Position numbers and translations under genes: made by a program. The notes below the pieces were generated by a model, which was not told where the DNA came from, did not search any database, and was given only the letters and a program-made list of their open reading frames with translations. DNA of 64,000 bases from Pararhizobium_B sp963760965 (GTDB taxonomy: Bacteria; Pseudomonadota; Alphaproteobacteria; Rhizobiales; Rhizobiaceae), in contig CAVXEW010000009.1 of the NCBI GenBank assembly GCA_963760965.1, positions 186,001 through 250,000 of the forward strand, given 5' to 3'. Shown piece by piece: positions 7,862 through 17,501 of this stretch. How positions within the stretch are numbered: position 1 is the stretch's first letter; each line of letters begins with the position of its first letter.

Positions 7862-10309
7862 ATGCTGCAGGAAAAGACGGACGCTTTGCGCACAGGCGAT
7901 GACGGCGAGCGCGGCCTCGATGGCCTCACGAGCAGTCAGGCGGAAAAGCTGCTCGCTGAATTCGGCGAGAATACCCTGGCTGAGCACAAGGTCGGAATCG
8001 TGGAGCGTTTTGCCCACTTCTTCTGGGGCCCGATCCCGTGGATGATCGAGGTCGCCGCCGTGCTTTCCGCCGTGCTCGAGCACTGGGACGACCTCTCCAT
8101 CATCGTGGCGATGCTGCTGATCAACGCGGGCGTCGGCTTCTGGCAGGAATTCAAGGCCGACAACGCCATCGCGCTCCTGAAGCAGCGGCTGGCATTGAGG
8201 GCCCGCGTACGGCGCGACGGCACCTGGCAGGACATCGAGGCACGCCTGCTAGTTCCCGGCGACGTCGTTCACGTCAAGCTCGGCAATGTCATCCCGGCCG
8301 ACATCCGGCTGGCCGAAGGTGACTATCTCAGCGTCGACCAGTCTGCGCTGACCGGGGAATCGCTGCCTGTCGACAGGAAGGTGGGCGACGACGTCTATTC
8401 CGGCTCGATCGCCAAGCAGGGCGAGATGACCGGCCTCGTCACTGCCACTGGCATGAAGACCTATTTCGGCAAGACCGCCGGCCTGGTCCAGAAGGCGCAG
8501 CCGGCCTCTCATTTCCAGCGGGCCGTCCTGCGCATCGGCAACTTCCTCATTCTCGTCACGGTCGGTCTCGTCCTCGTCATCGGGCTCGCCGCCCTCTTCC
8601 GCCACGATCCGCTGATCGAGACGGTTCAGTTCGCCCTCATACTGACGGTCGCGTCGATACCGGTCGCCCTGCCTGCGGTGCTGTCGGTCACGATGGCCGT
8701 CGGGGCCGAGCGCCTGGCACGCATGAAGGCGATCGTGTCGCGGCTCGTCGCCATCGAGGAAATGGCGGGCATGGACCTGCTCTGCAGCGACAAGACCGGC
8801 ACGCTGACGCAGAACGAGCTCACGCTCGGCGAGCCCGTGGCCGGTCCGGACAACTCCGTCGACGACCTGATGCTGGCCGCCGCCCTCGCCTCGCGCCGCG
8901 ACGCGCCGGACGCCATCGACGCCGCAATACTTTCGCGCGCCCCCGGTGACGATGTGCTTTCGACCTGCAAGGTTGTCGCCTTCAGGCCCTTCGACCCCGT
9001 CGCCAAGCGCGCGGAGGCGGAGGTCGAGCAGGCCGGCGCCCGCTTCCGCGTTTCCAAGGGGGCGCCGCAGGTGATCGTCGACCTCTGCGCCCCGCCTGAT
9101 GCGGTGCGCAGCGGGATCGCCGCCGCCGTGGACGCGCAGGCGGCCAGGGGCTACCGCACCCTCGCGGTCGCGCGCGCCAACGCCGGCGCGCCCTGGCAGT
9201 ATCTCGGCCTCCTGCCGCTGTTCGATCCTCCGCGCGAAGACTCCGCCGCGACCATCGCAGCCACTCGGGCAATGGGCGTGGACATCAAGATGGTGACGGG
9301 CGATCACGAAGCCATCGCCCGCGAGACCTGCGAAAAGCTCGAACTCGGGACCAATGTCATCGTCGCCAGCGACGTGTTCGACGAAGACGGCAAGACGCCA
9401 TCCATCACGCGGCTGGCGTCGGCCAACGGATTTGCCCGGGTTTTCCCCGAGCACAAGTTCAAGATCGTCGAGGCCTTCCAGAAGGCCGGCCACATCGTCG
9501 GCATGACCGGTGACGGCGTCAATGATGCGCCCGCGCTCAAGCAGGCCGACGTCGGGATAGCGGTCGCCGGGGCGACGGATGCCGCGCGCGCTGCAGCGGA
9601 CCTCGTCCTGACGGCGCCCGGCCTGTCGGTGATCACCGCGGCAATCGAGGAGGCGCGGCGGATCTTCGAGCGCATGAACAGCTACGCCATCTACCGCATC
9701 ACCGAAACGATGCGGCTTCTCCTCTTCATGACCGCGAGCATCCTGATCTTCAACTTCTATCCGGTCACCGCCGTGATGGTCGTTCTTCTGGCGCTTCTGA
9801 ACGACCTGCCGATCATGATGATCGCGTATGACAACGCGCAGCACGCGCCGGCGCCGGTGCGCTGGGACATGGGGCGCGTCCTCACGATCGCCAGCATCCT
9901 TGGCATCTACGGCGTGATAGAGAGCTTCGTACTGTTCTGGATCGTTCGCGACTACATGGCACTCCCCATCGAACTGGTCCAGGCGCTCATCTTCCTGAAG
10001 CTGCTCGTCTCCGGACACATGACAATTTATCTGACGCGCAACAAGGGGCTGGTATGGCAGCGACCGCTGCCGAGCTGGAAGCTCGTCGTGCCCTGCGAAA
10101 CGACACAGATAATCGGCACACTGGTCGTGGTCTACGGCTGGTTCATGGCGCCGACGGGCTGGACGCTGGCCTTGATCGTCTGGGGCTACACGCTCGTCTC
10201 CTTCATCCTGGCAAACGGCGTGAAGCTTTGGGCAGAGCGGCTCTGGGACCACAAGGCACGCCGGCAGGCCCGGCACCTGGAACGCGTGGAGCACCATCTG
10301 GGCTCCTGA
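7862..10309 (+). CDS. plasma-membrane proton-efflux P-type ATPase (P3A)
   Basis: This ATP-driven pump belongs to the fungal/plant-type H+-ATPase subfamily, about 815 residues. The N-terminal cation-ATPase segment leads into FFWGPIPWMIEVAAVLSAVL (first membrane helix). TGES at about 164-167 is the actuator, CSDKTGTLTQ carries the phosphorylated Asp at about 310, and MVTGDHEAIA and MTGDGVNDAPALKQADVGIA are the P-domain loops. Further membrane helices follow to the C-terminus. LPIMMIAYDNA in the last membrane group is typical of P3A enzymes. Proton transport is inferred from the subfamily. The start is ATG 7862, with AAGGG 8 bases upstream; an in-frame ATG at 7853 is possible. It may help keep cytosolic pH or membrane potential when respiration is limited. 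Confidence 0.9.
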   Translation: MLQEKTDALRTGDDGERGLDGLTSSQAEKLLAEFGENTLAEHKVGIVERFAHFFWGPIPWMIEVAAVLSAVLEHWDDLSIIVAMLLINAGVGFWQEFKADNAIALLKQRLALRARVRRDGTWQDIEARLLVPGDVVHVKLGNVIPADIRLAEGDYLSVDQSALTGESLPVDRKVGDDVYSGSIAKQGEMTGLVTATGMKTYFGKTAGLVQKAQPASHFQRAVLRIGNFLILVTVGLVLVIGLAALFRHDPLIETVQFALILTVASIPVALPAVLSVTMAVGAERLARMKAIVSRLVAIEEMAGMDLLCSDKTGTLTQNELTLGEPVAGPDNSVDDLMLAAALASRRDAPDAIDAAILSRAPGDDVLSTCKVVAFRPFDPVAKRAEAEVEQAGARFRVSKGAPQVIVDLCAPPDAVRSGIAAAVDAQAARGYRTLAVARANAGAPWQYLGLLPLFDPPREDSAATIAATRAMGVDIKMVTGDHEAIARETCEKLELGTNVIVASDVFDEDGKTPSITRLASANGFARVFPEHKFKIVEAFQKAGHIVGMTGDGVNDAPALKQADVGIAVAGATDAARAAADLVLTAPGLSVITAAIEEARRIFERMNSYAIYRITETMRLLLFMTASILIFNFYPVTAVMVVLLALLNDLPIMMIAYDNAQHAPAPVRWDMGRVLTIASILGIYGVIESFVLFWIVRDYMALPIELVQALIFLKLLVSGHMTIYLTRNKGLVWQRPLPSWKLVVPCETTQIIGTLVVVYGWFMAPTGWTLALIVWGYTLVSFILANGVKLWAERLWDHKARRQARHLERVEHHLGS

Positions 10310-10484
10310 AACGGAGGCAACCGGAGGCGGCGCGACCTCGCCGCTCCTGTCTGGCGCTGCGCGGGTCTTCGTGATATCGGGCCTCCGCCAGGGACGGCGG
10401 CCATCCGCCCATCGCATCGGGCAGGACGGGATGGTCTCCGATCCCGCAACAGGCGACGAATGCCGATGCGAGGAGCCGAGCGAC

Positions 10485-11834
10485 GTGGAACCGACTGGAA
10501 CAGACCCCGCACGCAGCCAACTCGCGGAACGCCTCCGGAACCGGAAGGCGCTGGTCGGCGTGATCGGGCTCGGCTATGTGGGACTTCCGCTTGCCGCCGC
10601 AGCCGCACGCGGGGGCTTCGCCGTCAAGGGGTTCGACATCGATCCCGTAAAGGTGAGCGAGCTGAACTCCGGACGCTCCTACATCGACGCGGTGCCGACG
10701 GAGGATATGGCCCGTCTCGCGAGCTCCGGCACCTTTGCCGCCACGCATGAATTCGACAGCCTCGGTGACTGCGACGTCATCGTCATCTGCGTCCCGACGC
10801 CGCTGACGCCCCACCGCGAGCCGGATCTGTGCTTCGTAGAGGAGACGGCCCGCACCATCGCCGCCCGTCTGCGCCCGGGTCAGCTCGTGGTTCTGGAATC
10901 GACGACCTATCCCGGAACGACGGACGAGGTCCTGAAACCCATCCTCGAATCGAGCGGCCTGCGCTCCGGCCAAGACTTCTTCCTCGGCTTTTCGCCCGAA
11001 CGGGAAGACCCCGGCAACCGGAACTTCCGGACCGTCACCATCCCGAAAATCGTCGCCGGCGACGGAAAGGACGCCGCCGAACTCGTCGAGGCGTTCTACG
11101 GCGCCTTTGTCGAGCGGGTCGTGCCGGTATCCTCCCCGAAGGTGTCGGAGGCGGTCAAGATCACCGAGAACATCTTTCGCGCCGTGAACATCGCGCTCGT
11201 CAACGAGCTGAAGGCGGTCTACGAGGCGATGGGGATCGACATCTGGGAAGTGATAGATGCCGCTGCGACCAAGCCGTTCGGCTTCATGCCCTTTTATCCC
11301 GGACCGGGCCTCGGCGGCCACTGCATCCCCATCGACCCGTTCTATCTTGCCTGGAAATCGCGCGAGTACGGGCTTCCGACCCGCTTCATCGAGCTTGCCG
11401 GAGAGATCAACGTGGCGATGCCGCGCTACGTGACCTCGCGCCTCGAGGAAGCGCTCGACCGCACCCAGTCCGTATCGCTCGGCGCGGCGCGCCTGCTGGT
11501 GATCGGCCTCGCCTACAAGAAGAACGTCTCCGACATCCGCGAGAGTCCCTCCTTTGCCATCATGGACATCCTCGAACGGCGCGGCGCGGCGGTCGACTAC
11601 CACGATCCGCACGTCGCGGTAATACCGCCGACCCGCGAGCATTCCTCATTCGCCGGCCGGCGCTCGGTCACGCTTTCGGCCAGGACCCTGCAAGGCTACC
11701 ACGCCGTCCTGATCGTCACGGACCACGACAGCGTCGACTATGCGCTCGTCTCGCAAAACGCCCGCCTCGTCGTCGACAGCCGCAACGCCATGGCGCGCCG
11801 CAACCTGCCGCCCGACAACGTCACGAAGGCCTGA
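10485..11834 (+). CDS. nucleotide sugar dehydrogenase, UDP-N-acetylglucosamine 6-dehydrogenase type
   Basis: Enzymes of this family oxidise the C6 hydroxyl of a UDP-sugar to a carboxylate using two NAD+, making uronic-acid precursors for surface glycans. The Rossmann motif GVIGLGYVGLPLA is near the N-terminus, followed by ESTTYPGTTDEVL, FSPEREDPGN, and the catalytic segment PGPGLGGHCIPIDPFYLAWK with the active-site Cys. The C-terminal domain contains LAYKKNVSDIRESPS. The PGLGGHCIPIDPFYL form resembles WbpA/WbpO-type UDP-HexNAc dehydrogenases more than UDP-glucose dehydrogenase. The GTG at 10485 has GAGGAG about 9 bases upstream; an in-frame ATG at 10431 would add 18 residues. It opens the glycan region and ends overlapping the convergent FkbM gene by 14 bp. 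Confidence 0.85.
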   Translation: MEPTGTDPARSQLAERLRNRKALVGVIGLGYVGLPLAAAAARGGFAVKGFDIDPVKVSELNSGRSYIDAVPTEDMARLASSGTFAATHEFDSLGDCDVIVICVPTPLTPHREPDLCFVEETARTIAARLRPGQLVVLESTTYPGTTDEVLKPILESSGLRSGQDFFLGFSPEREDPGNRNFRTVTIPKIVAGDGKDAAELVEAFYGAFVERVVPVSSPKVSEAVKITENIFRAVNIALVNELKAVYEAMGIDIWEVIDAAATKPFGFMPFYPGPGLGGHCIPIDPFYLAWKSREYGLPTRFIELAGEINVAMPRYVTSRLEEALDRTQSVSLGAARLLVIGLAYKKNVSDIRESPSFAIMDILERRGAAVDYHDPHVAVIPPTREHSSFAGRRSVTLSARTLQGYHAVLIVTDHDSVDYALVSQNARLVVDSRNAMARRNLPPDNVTKA

Positions 11835-12744
11835 CGGGCTGCAGGCGACGGAACCGCCCTGCCGTCCGCAACCCCAGGAGAAGGTTCTCCTCCGTCTCGG
11901 CCAAGACACGGTAGCCCGCGTCAATGAGGTCGGCTGCGAGGTCGCGCTCCCAAAGCTTCGCATGGACGGTCTCAAGCAGCAGGTGACGCGGCCAGAGCGA
12001 GGCATCGGCGACGGCGAAGAACGGCGCAAGTGCCCGTTCCTCGAAGCCCTCCACGTCGATCTTCAGCAGGTCGATGCGCTCGATCCCCTCCTCCCGCATG
12101 ATCTCGGCGAGCGGACGCACCGCCACCTGCACCTGCTCCTTGCCGCGACCGACGGCCGCGAGCAGCGACGCGTTGCCGATATTGCCGCCGCCATCGGAGT
12201 GCAGCGTCATCACGCCGGCCTCTGCCGCCACGCCCGCGTTCAGCCGGCGCACGCCATCGAAGCCGTTGCACCGGCAGTTGAAGTCAAGCTTCGCGAATGT
12301 GCGCGGATGGGGCTCGAGAGCGACGACCCTCGCCGTCCCCTCCGTCTGACGTGAAACGAACAGGCTGTAGACCCCGACATTCGCGCCGATGTCGACGAAC
12401 GTCATCCCCTGTTCGAGGAGCGGTGCGACCAGCGCGCGCTCGGGCCGCTCGGGCAGCCGGTTCCGCCCGACGATCGTCCGGTCGCAGTGGTTCTCGGTCG
12501 GGTACGCACGGACCGAGACGCCTTCGGCAAGGATATCGAACGGCCCCGGAAAGCGCCGCGCCAGGCGCTTGCGCCAGAACCGGCGCCAGCCGGACGAAAG
12601 GCCGCGCGCCGTCGCCAGACGCCAGGCGAGGCGCGCCGCGGCACCCGCAGGCCGTCCGCCGAACGGCGTCTCCACGTCCACCGCGGACTTCCGCCGGCCC
12701 GTTGCCACGCCGCCGCCTTCGCCGCCCCTGCCTGCTCCGTCCAT
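11821..12744 (-). CDS. FkbM-family SAM-dependent methyltransferase
   Basis: This 307-residue protein is an FkbM-type methyltransferase, a family that O-methylates sugars and other small molecules. The SAM-binding motif TFVDIGANVGVYSLFVSRQT is mid-protein, followed by VVALEPHPRTFAKL and the family's IDLLKIDVEGFEERAL. The N-terminal 60 residues (Arg/Trp-rich, WRRFWRKRLARRFPGPF) could bind membrane or nucleic acid but are unassigned. The ATG at 12744 has GAGG only a few bases upstream, so the start is uncertain. It lies 29 bp downstream of the MscS gene on the same strand and overlaps the 3' end of the sugar dehydrogenase. Methylation of a glycan made by the neighbouring glycosyltransferases is inferred. 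Confidence 0.83.
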   Translation of the reverse strand: MDGAGRGGEGGGVATGRRKSAVDVETPFGGRPAGAAARLAWRLATARGLSSGWRRFWRKRLARRFPGPFDILAEGVSVRAYPTENHCDRTIVGRNRLPERPERALVAPLLEQGMTFVDIGANVGVYSLFVSRQTEGTARVVALEPHPRTFAKLDFNCRCNGFDGVRRLNAGVAAEAGVMTLHSDGGGNIGNASLLAAVGRGKEQVQVAVRPLAEIMREEGIERIDLLKIDVEGFEERALAPFFAVADASLWPRHLLLETVHAKLWERDLAADLIDAGYRVLAETEENLLLGLRTAGRFRRLQPVRPS

Positions 12745-12773
12745 ATCCTCGGTCCGAACCGTGCGCCGGGTAC

Positions 12774-15275
12774 TCAACGGTCCATCGCCGCAACGGACCC
12801 GGCATGGCGCATCGCCTCTTCCTCCTCGTCCACGACGGTGCGCACCGATCCTGCGATGGCCTGGCGTTGCCCTTCCGTCAGGTCCGGAGCGCCGTCCGCC
12901 ACGCGGACCGTCACCTCCCGGTGCGCGAACTGGATCCCTTCCCTGGCAAAGAGCTCGCGGATCGAAGCGTAGACCACCTTGCGAGTGACGAACTGGTCCC
13001 CGGGCCGGGTCATGAACTTGACCCGGATGATCATGGCGGAGTCCTCCATCGAATAGACCCCCTGCGACTTCAGGGGTTGCAGGAAGAGATGACCGACCTC
13101 CGGGTGAGAAAGGAGGTCCTGCCCGAGCTGCTTGATAAGCTTGCGAACCTTCTCGACATCCGTTCCGTAGGTGACGCGCAGCGGCAGCTTCATCATGACC
13201 CAGTCCCGCGAGAAATTGGTCAGGTGCTGGATTTCGCCGAACGGCACCGTGTGCAGCGCGCCCCTGTGGTGGCGAAGCTGGAACGAGCGTATCGAGATCT
13301 TCTCGATCACGCCCTGCACGTTGCCGACGGCGATGTACTCGCCCTTGCGGAAGGCGTCGTCGATCAGGAAGAAAAGGCCCGAAAAGACGTCGCGTATGAG
13401 TGTCTGCGCGCCGAAGCCGATCGCCAGTCCGACAACGCCCGCACCGGCGAAGAGCGGCGCAATGTCCACGCCGAGGTTGGAAAGCACGATTGCGACGCCG
13501 ACGATGCCCATCGTGCCTATCAGCATGGCGCGGAAGATCGGCAGGAGCGTCGCGAGCCGCGTCTCTCCGACACCCCCCTCGCCGTCGCCGTGGCCCGGCC
13601 CCGCTGCGCCGGCCTCGCGTCCGCCGCCCTCCTCCGCCAGCTTCACGTTGATGTAGTCGTTCAGTGCCTGGAGCGCGAGCAGCCCCACGATGATGACGAG
13701 CGCGCTGTCCAGAAGGCGGGCCAGCGGGTGCCCGTCCTGCCCGATGTTCACGCCCCACAGCCGGGCCAGTTCGCCAATCGCGACCATGAGCACGCTCGCT
13801 CCTATCGCGCCCTCGAAGAAGGGCTTGAAGATCGGCCGGTACTCGGCCTCGGGCACCGTTTCGCTCGGCTGATGTACGATCATCTCCTCCTCGTCGCGAA
13901 CGCCGTATTCTCCTTCGCCGTCGTCGAGGACGCGCACCATGGAATCGCTGTCCGGAAAGGATGCGGCCGCTGCCGCCGCACGTCGCGCCTCGCGCCGCCT
14001 CCGCAGCCGCTCCAGCACCTGCCGGCGGCGGAAGTTCTTCTCGCGCCGCACATAGGTGAGTTCGAGTGCATAGATGGCGATGCCGTAGACGAAGATCGCG
14101 ACGATGAAGACGAGGATCGGCGCGGCGACCAGTATGTAGCCGCTCTTCAATCCGAGCGACAATCGGAAGGTGCTGACCAGCCAGGCCGCCGCCAGGTAGA
14201 ACAGGATGATCGGAAGCAGCGCAACGGCGATCGCTTCGCGAAAGCGCCGCCGCCCGCCGCGCCGCGCGTTTCCGCGAACGATCTCGACGAGATCACGCCG
14301 GTGCGCCACGGCGAGCGCGCCGATCAGGAGCGCGCAAAGCCCGGAACCGCCGATGAACATCAGGCTGTGCAGTTCCTTCGGAATCCCCAGATCGTAGAGC
14401 CATTGGCAAAGCCCCATGACGACCACGGAGATGGCGGTGACCCGGTACCAGTCGTTGTAGAGCTTGCGGGCCCGCCCGCCGTCCAGCCGGATCATCCGGT
14501 AGGCATCGACGTCCGGAGCAAAGAAATTGAAGAAAATGACGTATCTGAGCACCCGGTAGGCGGCGTAGCCGGCCACGATGTTGAGTATCGTGATGCGGGT
14601 GGCCTCGTTGCCCGTGTCGAAGACGACCGCGACGAAGACCGTCAGGGCAAACATGACGACGCTCGACATCAGCAGCAGGAAGGCCCGCATGAGAAGGTAT
14701 CGCAGCTTCTGCGCCCTCGTCGGGTTCGCTTCCTGCCGCCTCGACGCAAAGGATCTCCGGATATAGCCCGTGATCAGCTTGTAGACGCCGAGGCCGAAGA
14801 GAATGCCGCCAAGCGCCGTTGCGACGGCATCGAAAAGCCAGCGAAAGGTGCCGTCGGGGCTCGCCTTCGCAATCACCCCGGTGACGATTGCCGGGAACTG
14901 GCCCGAATCACGGATCATCCTGACGAGGTTGTAGCGCGCCTCGAGCAGCATGGCGTTGGTGTGCATCATCGACATGGCCGGCGCGTCGTCCGCAGCGGAC
15001 TTCGTTCCGTCCGGATTGATGACGACGACGGTCGAGCCGTCCTTCCTGGCCTTGCTGATCAGCGTATCGAGTTCGCTCTTCGGCGCGGACGATCCGCCGG
15101 CAAGTACGGACGTGAAGCCCGCCGCGTGCGCGACCGGCCCGAACGCCACGCCGGCGGAGAATACGACGAGCGCCGCCAGGAAAACGACGAGCCCCGCGCA
15201 CGAGGCTGCGGAGAGGCGGAGAATGCCGCAGAGCCCCGAGGCTCCCGGAACCTGTCCTGACGCGCGTCGTCGCAT
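12774..15275 (-). CDS. large MscS-family mechanosensitive channel (MscK/YbiO-like)
   Basis: This 833-residue inner-membrane protein has a signal-peptide-like N-terminus ending near AHAAG. A periplasmic segment follows, then a series of hydrophobic helices (about residues 135-560). The MscS pore helix and beta domain come next: FAGAGVVGLAIGFGAQTLIRDVFSGLFFLIDDAFRKG, then YIAVGNVQGVIEKISIRSFQLRHHRG and the C-terminal alpha/beta domain. A charged cytosolic loop rich in Arg/Ala (residues about 415-440) separates two helix groups. The family opens under membrane tension to release solutes during hypo-osmotic shock. It is divergently transcribed from the DUF1796 gene and lies upstream of FkbM in the same direction. 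A link to the envelope glycan is possible but unproven. Confidence 0.88.
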   Translation of the reverse strand: MRRRASGQVPGASGLCGILRLSAASCAGLVVFLAALVVFSAGVAFGPVAHAAGFTSVLAGGSSAPKSELDTLISKARKDGSTVVVINPDGTKSAADDAPAMSMMHTNAMLLEARYNLVRMIRDSGQFPAIVTGVIAKASPDGTFRWLFDAVATALGGILFGLGVYKLITGYIRRSFASRRQEANPTRAQKLRYLLMRAFLLLMSSVVMFALTVFVAVVFDTGNEATRITILNIVAGYAAYRVLRYVIFFNFFAPDVDAYRMIRLDGGRARKLYNDWYRVTAISVVVMGLCQWLYDLGIPKELHSLMFIGGSGLCALLIGALAVAHRRDLVEIVRGNARRGGRRRFREAIAVALLPIILFYLAAAWLVSTFRLSLGLKSGYILVAAPILVFIVAIFVYGIAIYALELTYVRREKNFRRRQVLERLRRRREARRAAAAAASFPDSDSMVRVLDDGEGEYGVRDEEEMIVHQPSETVPEAEYRPIFKPFFEGAIGASVLMVAIGELARLWGVNIGQDGHPLARLLDSALVIIVGLLALQALNDYINVKLAEEGGGREAGAAGPGHGDGEGGVGETRLATLLPIFRAMLIGTMGIVGVAIVLSNLGVDIAPLFAGAGVVGLAIGFGAQTLIRDVFSGLFFLIDDAFRKGEYIAVGNVQGVIEKISIRSFQLRHHRGALHTVPFGEIQHLTNFSRDWVMMKLPLRVTYGTDVEKVRKLIKQLGQDLLSHPEVGHLFLQPLKSQGVYSMEDSAMIIRVKFMTRPGDQFVTRKVVYASIRELFAREGIQFAHREVTVRVADGAPDLTEGQRQAIAGSVRTVVDEEEEAMRHAGSVAAMDR

Positions 15276-15494
15276 GGTCTTTCTCGTGCTCCCCTCGCGC
15301 GGATGACGCGCATGACCCTATTTAGGTCGCAGGAAACACGTCTTGCAACAAAAGCTGCGGGCATCAAGAAGATATGAAGTCGGGTGATTCGCCGAATGAT
15401 GCGCTCCCGGGCAGACAAGGCGCCTTTTCGGGCCGGATACGGATGGCACAACGCCCGCGCGCCCACTACATCTGTCAGAACCGAGGGTGACGCG

Positions 15495-16190
15495 ATGACC
15501 AAGACATATCTGCAGAGCGTCGGGATGTCCTGCCAGACGCGGCATCAGATCGAGCGATTTGCCGGAACGGAAGCCGCAAGGGCCGCGGGGATCGAGTTGC
15601 GTTCCGGACCGTTCGACTGGCTTGGCGCCCCGCCGCTGCGCGTTGCCGGCTACATCGACGCGGGCCTTCCCGCGCACGGGCCGGGGGACGTGATCGAACG
15701 AGACGACAGGGCGTTTCTTCCTGAGCCGGGGTTCCACGCCGTTCACGCCTATCGGGTCAAGGAGCCCGACGGCCGGAGGCGCCTGGACATTGAGGCGACC
15801 TTCGAGCGGGAGCGCGACAAGTTCTTCCATCTCCGGGAGAAGTTTCTTTCCACCGAGCCGGAGCGGACCTGCTTCGTCCTTGCCAACTGCCAGAACAATC
15901 TGGTCGGCGACCTGTATCACGTCGACGAGGGACACGAATACCGCATCGACAGCAGCAAGCTCGACCGGTTGCAGGCGAGCCTCGAGCGCCTGTTCGGGAC
16001 AAGCTGCGAGCTGCTCGCGATCTCGCGGACGGACCGCTTCGACGGCGACCCCGGCCGCGATCCGCGCGTCCGGCTGCTGTCCGCCGATGCGACGGAATGG
16101 AAGGGAGACGACGCGCAGTGGACCGACGTGCTCGCGGACCATCTCGGCGTGCAGGCGAAACAGCCTGCCGGGGCTGCGGCTCCGGCGTGA
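15495..16190 (+). CDS. DUF1796 putative papain-like cysteine peptidase
   Basis: This 231-residue protein matches the DUF1796 family, described as putative papain-like cysteine peptidases with no established substrate. The family hallmark is visible at the N-terminus: SVGMSCQTRHQIERF (conserved Cys at about residue 13) followed by LRSGPFDWLGAPPLRV. The middle shows HFVAY-like spacing (HAVHAYRV) and RERDKFFHLREKFL. The later TCFVLANCQNN segment resembles a core strand of the family. GAGGGTGACGCG precedes the ATG. It leads the plus-strand glycan operon, 75 bp before the first glycosyltransferase. DUF1796 genes commonly sit beside glycosyltransferases, so a role in glycan or glycoconjugate processing is plausible. 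The catalytic activity is not proven. Confidence 0.8.
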   Translation: MTKTYLQSVGMSCQTRHQIERFAGTEAARAAGIELRSGPFDWLGAPPLRVAGYIDAGLPAHGPGDVIERDDRAFLPEPGFHAVHAYRVKEPDGRRRLDIEATFERERDKFFHLREKFLSTEPERTCFVLANCQNNLVGDLYHVDEGHEYRIDSSKLDRLQASLERLFGTSCELLAISRTDRFDGDPGRDPRVRLLSADATEWKGDDAQWTDVLADHLGVQAKQPAGAAAPA

Positions 16191-16265
16191 GCGACTTGCT
16201 TTTGTCCTCAACATCCTTCAGCTTCGCAGTGTCTGCGCCCTTGCGCACGATCGGCCGGAGAACCC

Positions 16266-17501
16266 GTGGAATGCTGGAAAATGCAGGCAAGAACAGCATT
16301 GGTTGAAGCTTCTCGAATCCTCCTCTACAGCCACGACACGTTCGGGCTTGGCCATCTTCGCCGCAACTGCAAGATCGCCAACGCCTTGGCGGCCGCCTTG
16401 CCGGACGCGCGCATCATGATCGCGACGGGTTCGCCCAAGGCGGGTTCATTCGCCCTCGACAGCAGGGTCGAGCTGGTTCGCCTGCCGGGCATATACAAGG
16501 TGACGGACGGCAGCTACCGGTCGGGAGAAACCGGCCGCTCTTCCCAGGTCGTGCTGGAGGAGCGCTCGCGGATCATCGCCCAGACCGCACGCATGCTGCA
16601 GCCGCACGTCTTCATCGCCGACAAGGAACCGCTCGGACTGCTCGGGGAACTGGAGGAAACACTGCACACGCTGCGCGTGCTCGGCAGCTATCTGGTGCTC
16701 GGCCTGCGCGACGTGCTCGACGAGCCGCACGTACTGCGGCAGGAATGGCAGAAAAAGAACATCACGCCCCAGATCGACGATCTCTACGACGCCTTCTGGG
16801 TTTATGGCCCGCGCGGCTTCCACGATCCGCTGGCGGGCCTCGACCTTTCGCCCTCGGTCATCAGCCGGACGAGTTTTCTCGGCTTCATCGACGCGCCCGC
16901 GCGACCGGGACCCGGTGAGCGGCTCGAGGGCCTGCCCCCCGAATACCTGCTCGTCACGGCAGGTGGCGGCGGAGACGGGCATGAACTGATGATGGCAGTG
17001 CTTTCAGCCTACGAGGAAGGCTCCGAAGCCCTGCTGCCGCCGGTATTCCTGCTCGGGCCTTTCATGAACAGCCAGGAATCCGAGACCGTTCGCCAGCGCG
17101 CCGCCACGCTCCCCGGTGCGACCGTCATCGACTTCGCAAACCGCCCCGAGCCGCTTCTCGCCGGCGCCTCCGGCGTCGTCGCGATGTGCGGCTACAACAC
17201 GTTCTGCGAAATCTTGGGGCAGGACAAGCCGGCGCTGTTCGTTCCGCGCGAGCGGCCGCGCCTGGAGCAGTTCATTCGCGCCGAACACGGCAGCCGCCTC
17301 GGGCTATGCACGATGATGCGCCTGCACGACGCGCTGGAGAAGCCCGGGGAACTTGCCCGCGCGCTGCACAGGCTTCCACAGGGCCCGCGCCCGTCCAAGG
17401 CGACCGCGGAGGTCGCGATGAACGGTCTCGACATGCTATGCCACTTCGTTCGCGAGGAGATCGGTGCCGGCGAGGATCTGGGACGCGCCCTCAATGCTTG
17501 A
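16266..17501 (+). CDS. predicted glycosyltransferase, MurG/GT28-like (COG4671 type)
   Basis: This 411-residue GT-B-fold protein starts its first Rossmann domain with ILLYSHDTFGLGHLRRNCKI, the COG4671 N-terminal signature. The acceptor half includes the conserved ADKEPLGLLGEL. The donor-binding half holds YLLVTAGGGGDGHELM, IDFANRPEPLLAGASGVVAMCGYNTFCEIL and KPALFVPRERPRLEQ, a MurG-like nucleotide-sugar arrangement. The GTG at 16266 has GGAG 5 bases upstream; ATG 16281 is a possible shorter start. Its last codons overlap the next glycosyltransferase by 8 bases. A second member of the same type lies two genes downstream, so the pair may act consecutively. Donor and acceptor sugars are unknown. 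Confidence 0.82.
   Translation: MECWKMQARTALVEASRILLYSHDTFGLGHLRRNCKIANALAAALPDARIMIATGSPKAGSFALDSRVELVRLPGIYKVTDGSYRSGETGRSSQVVLEERSRIIAQTARMLQPHVFIADKEPLGLLGELEETLHTLRVLGSYLVLGLRDVLDEPHVLRQEWQKKNITPQIDDLYDAFWVYGPRGFHDPLAGLDLSPSVISRTSFLGFIDAPARPGPGERLEGLPPEYLLVTAGGGGDGHELMMAVLSAYEEGSEALLPPVFLLGPFMNSQESETVRQRAATLPGATVIDFANRPEPLLAGASGVVAMCGYNTFCEILGQDKPALFVPRERPRLEQFIRAEHGSRLGLCTMMRLHDALEKPGELARALHRLPQGPRPSKATAEVAMNGLDMLCHFVREEIGAGEDLGRALNA

Noticed and set aside
8249..10417. A 722-residue minus-strand open frame opposite the proton ATPase
   Set aside because: No motif and strongly biased composition. The plus strand has all P-type ATPase signatures.
13010..13040. TTGACCCGGATGAT, a partial Fnr-like palindrome
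   Set aside because: It is inside the MscS coding region, with a mismatched right half and no nearby start.
12297..15260. A 987-residue open frame on the plus strand opposite the MscS gene
   Set aside because: It is the antisense shadow of a GC-rich gene, with His/Arg/Asp-rich, low-complexity composition and no domain signature.
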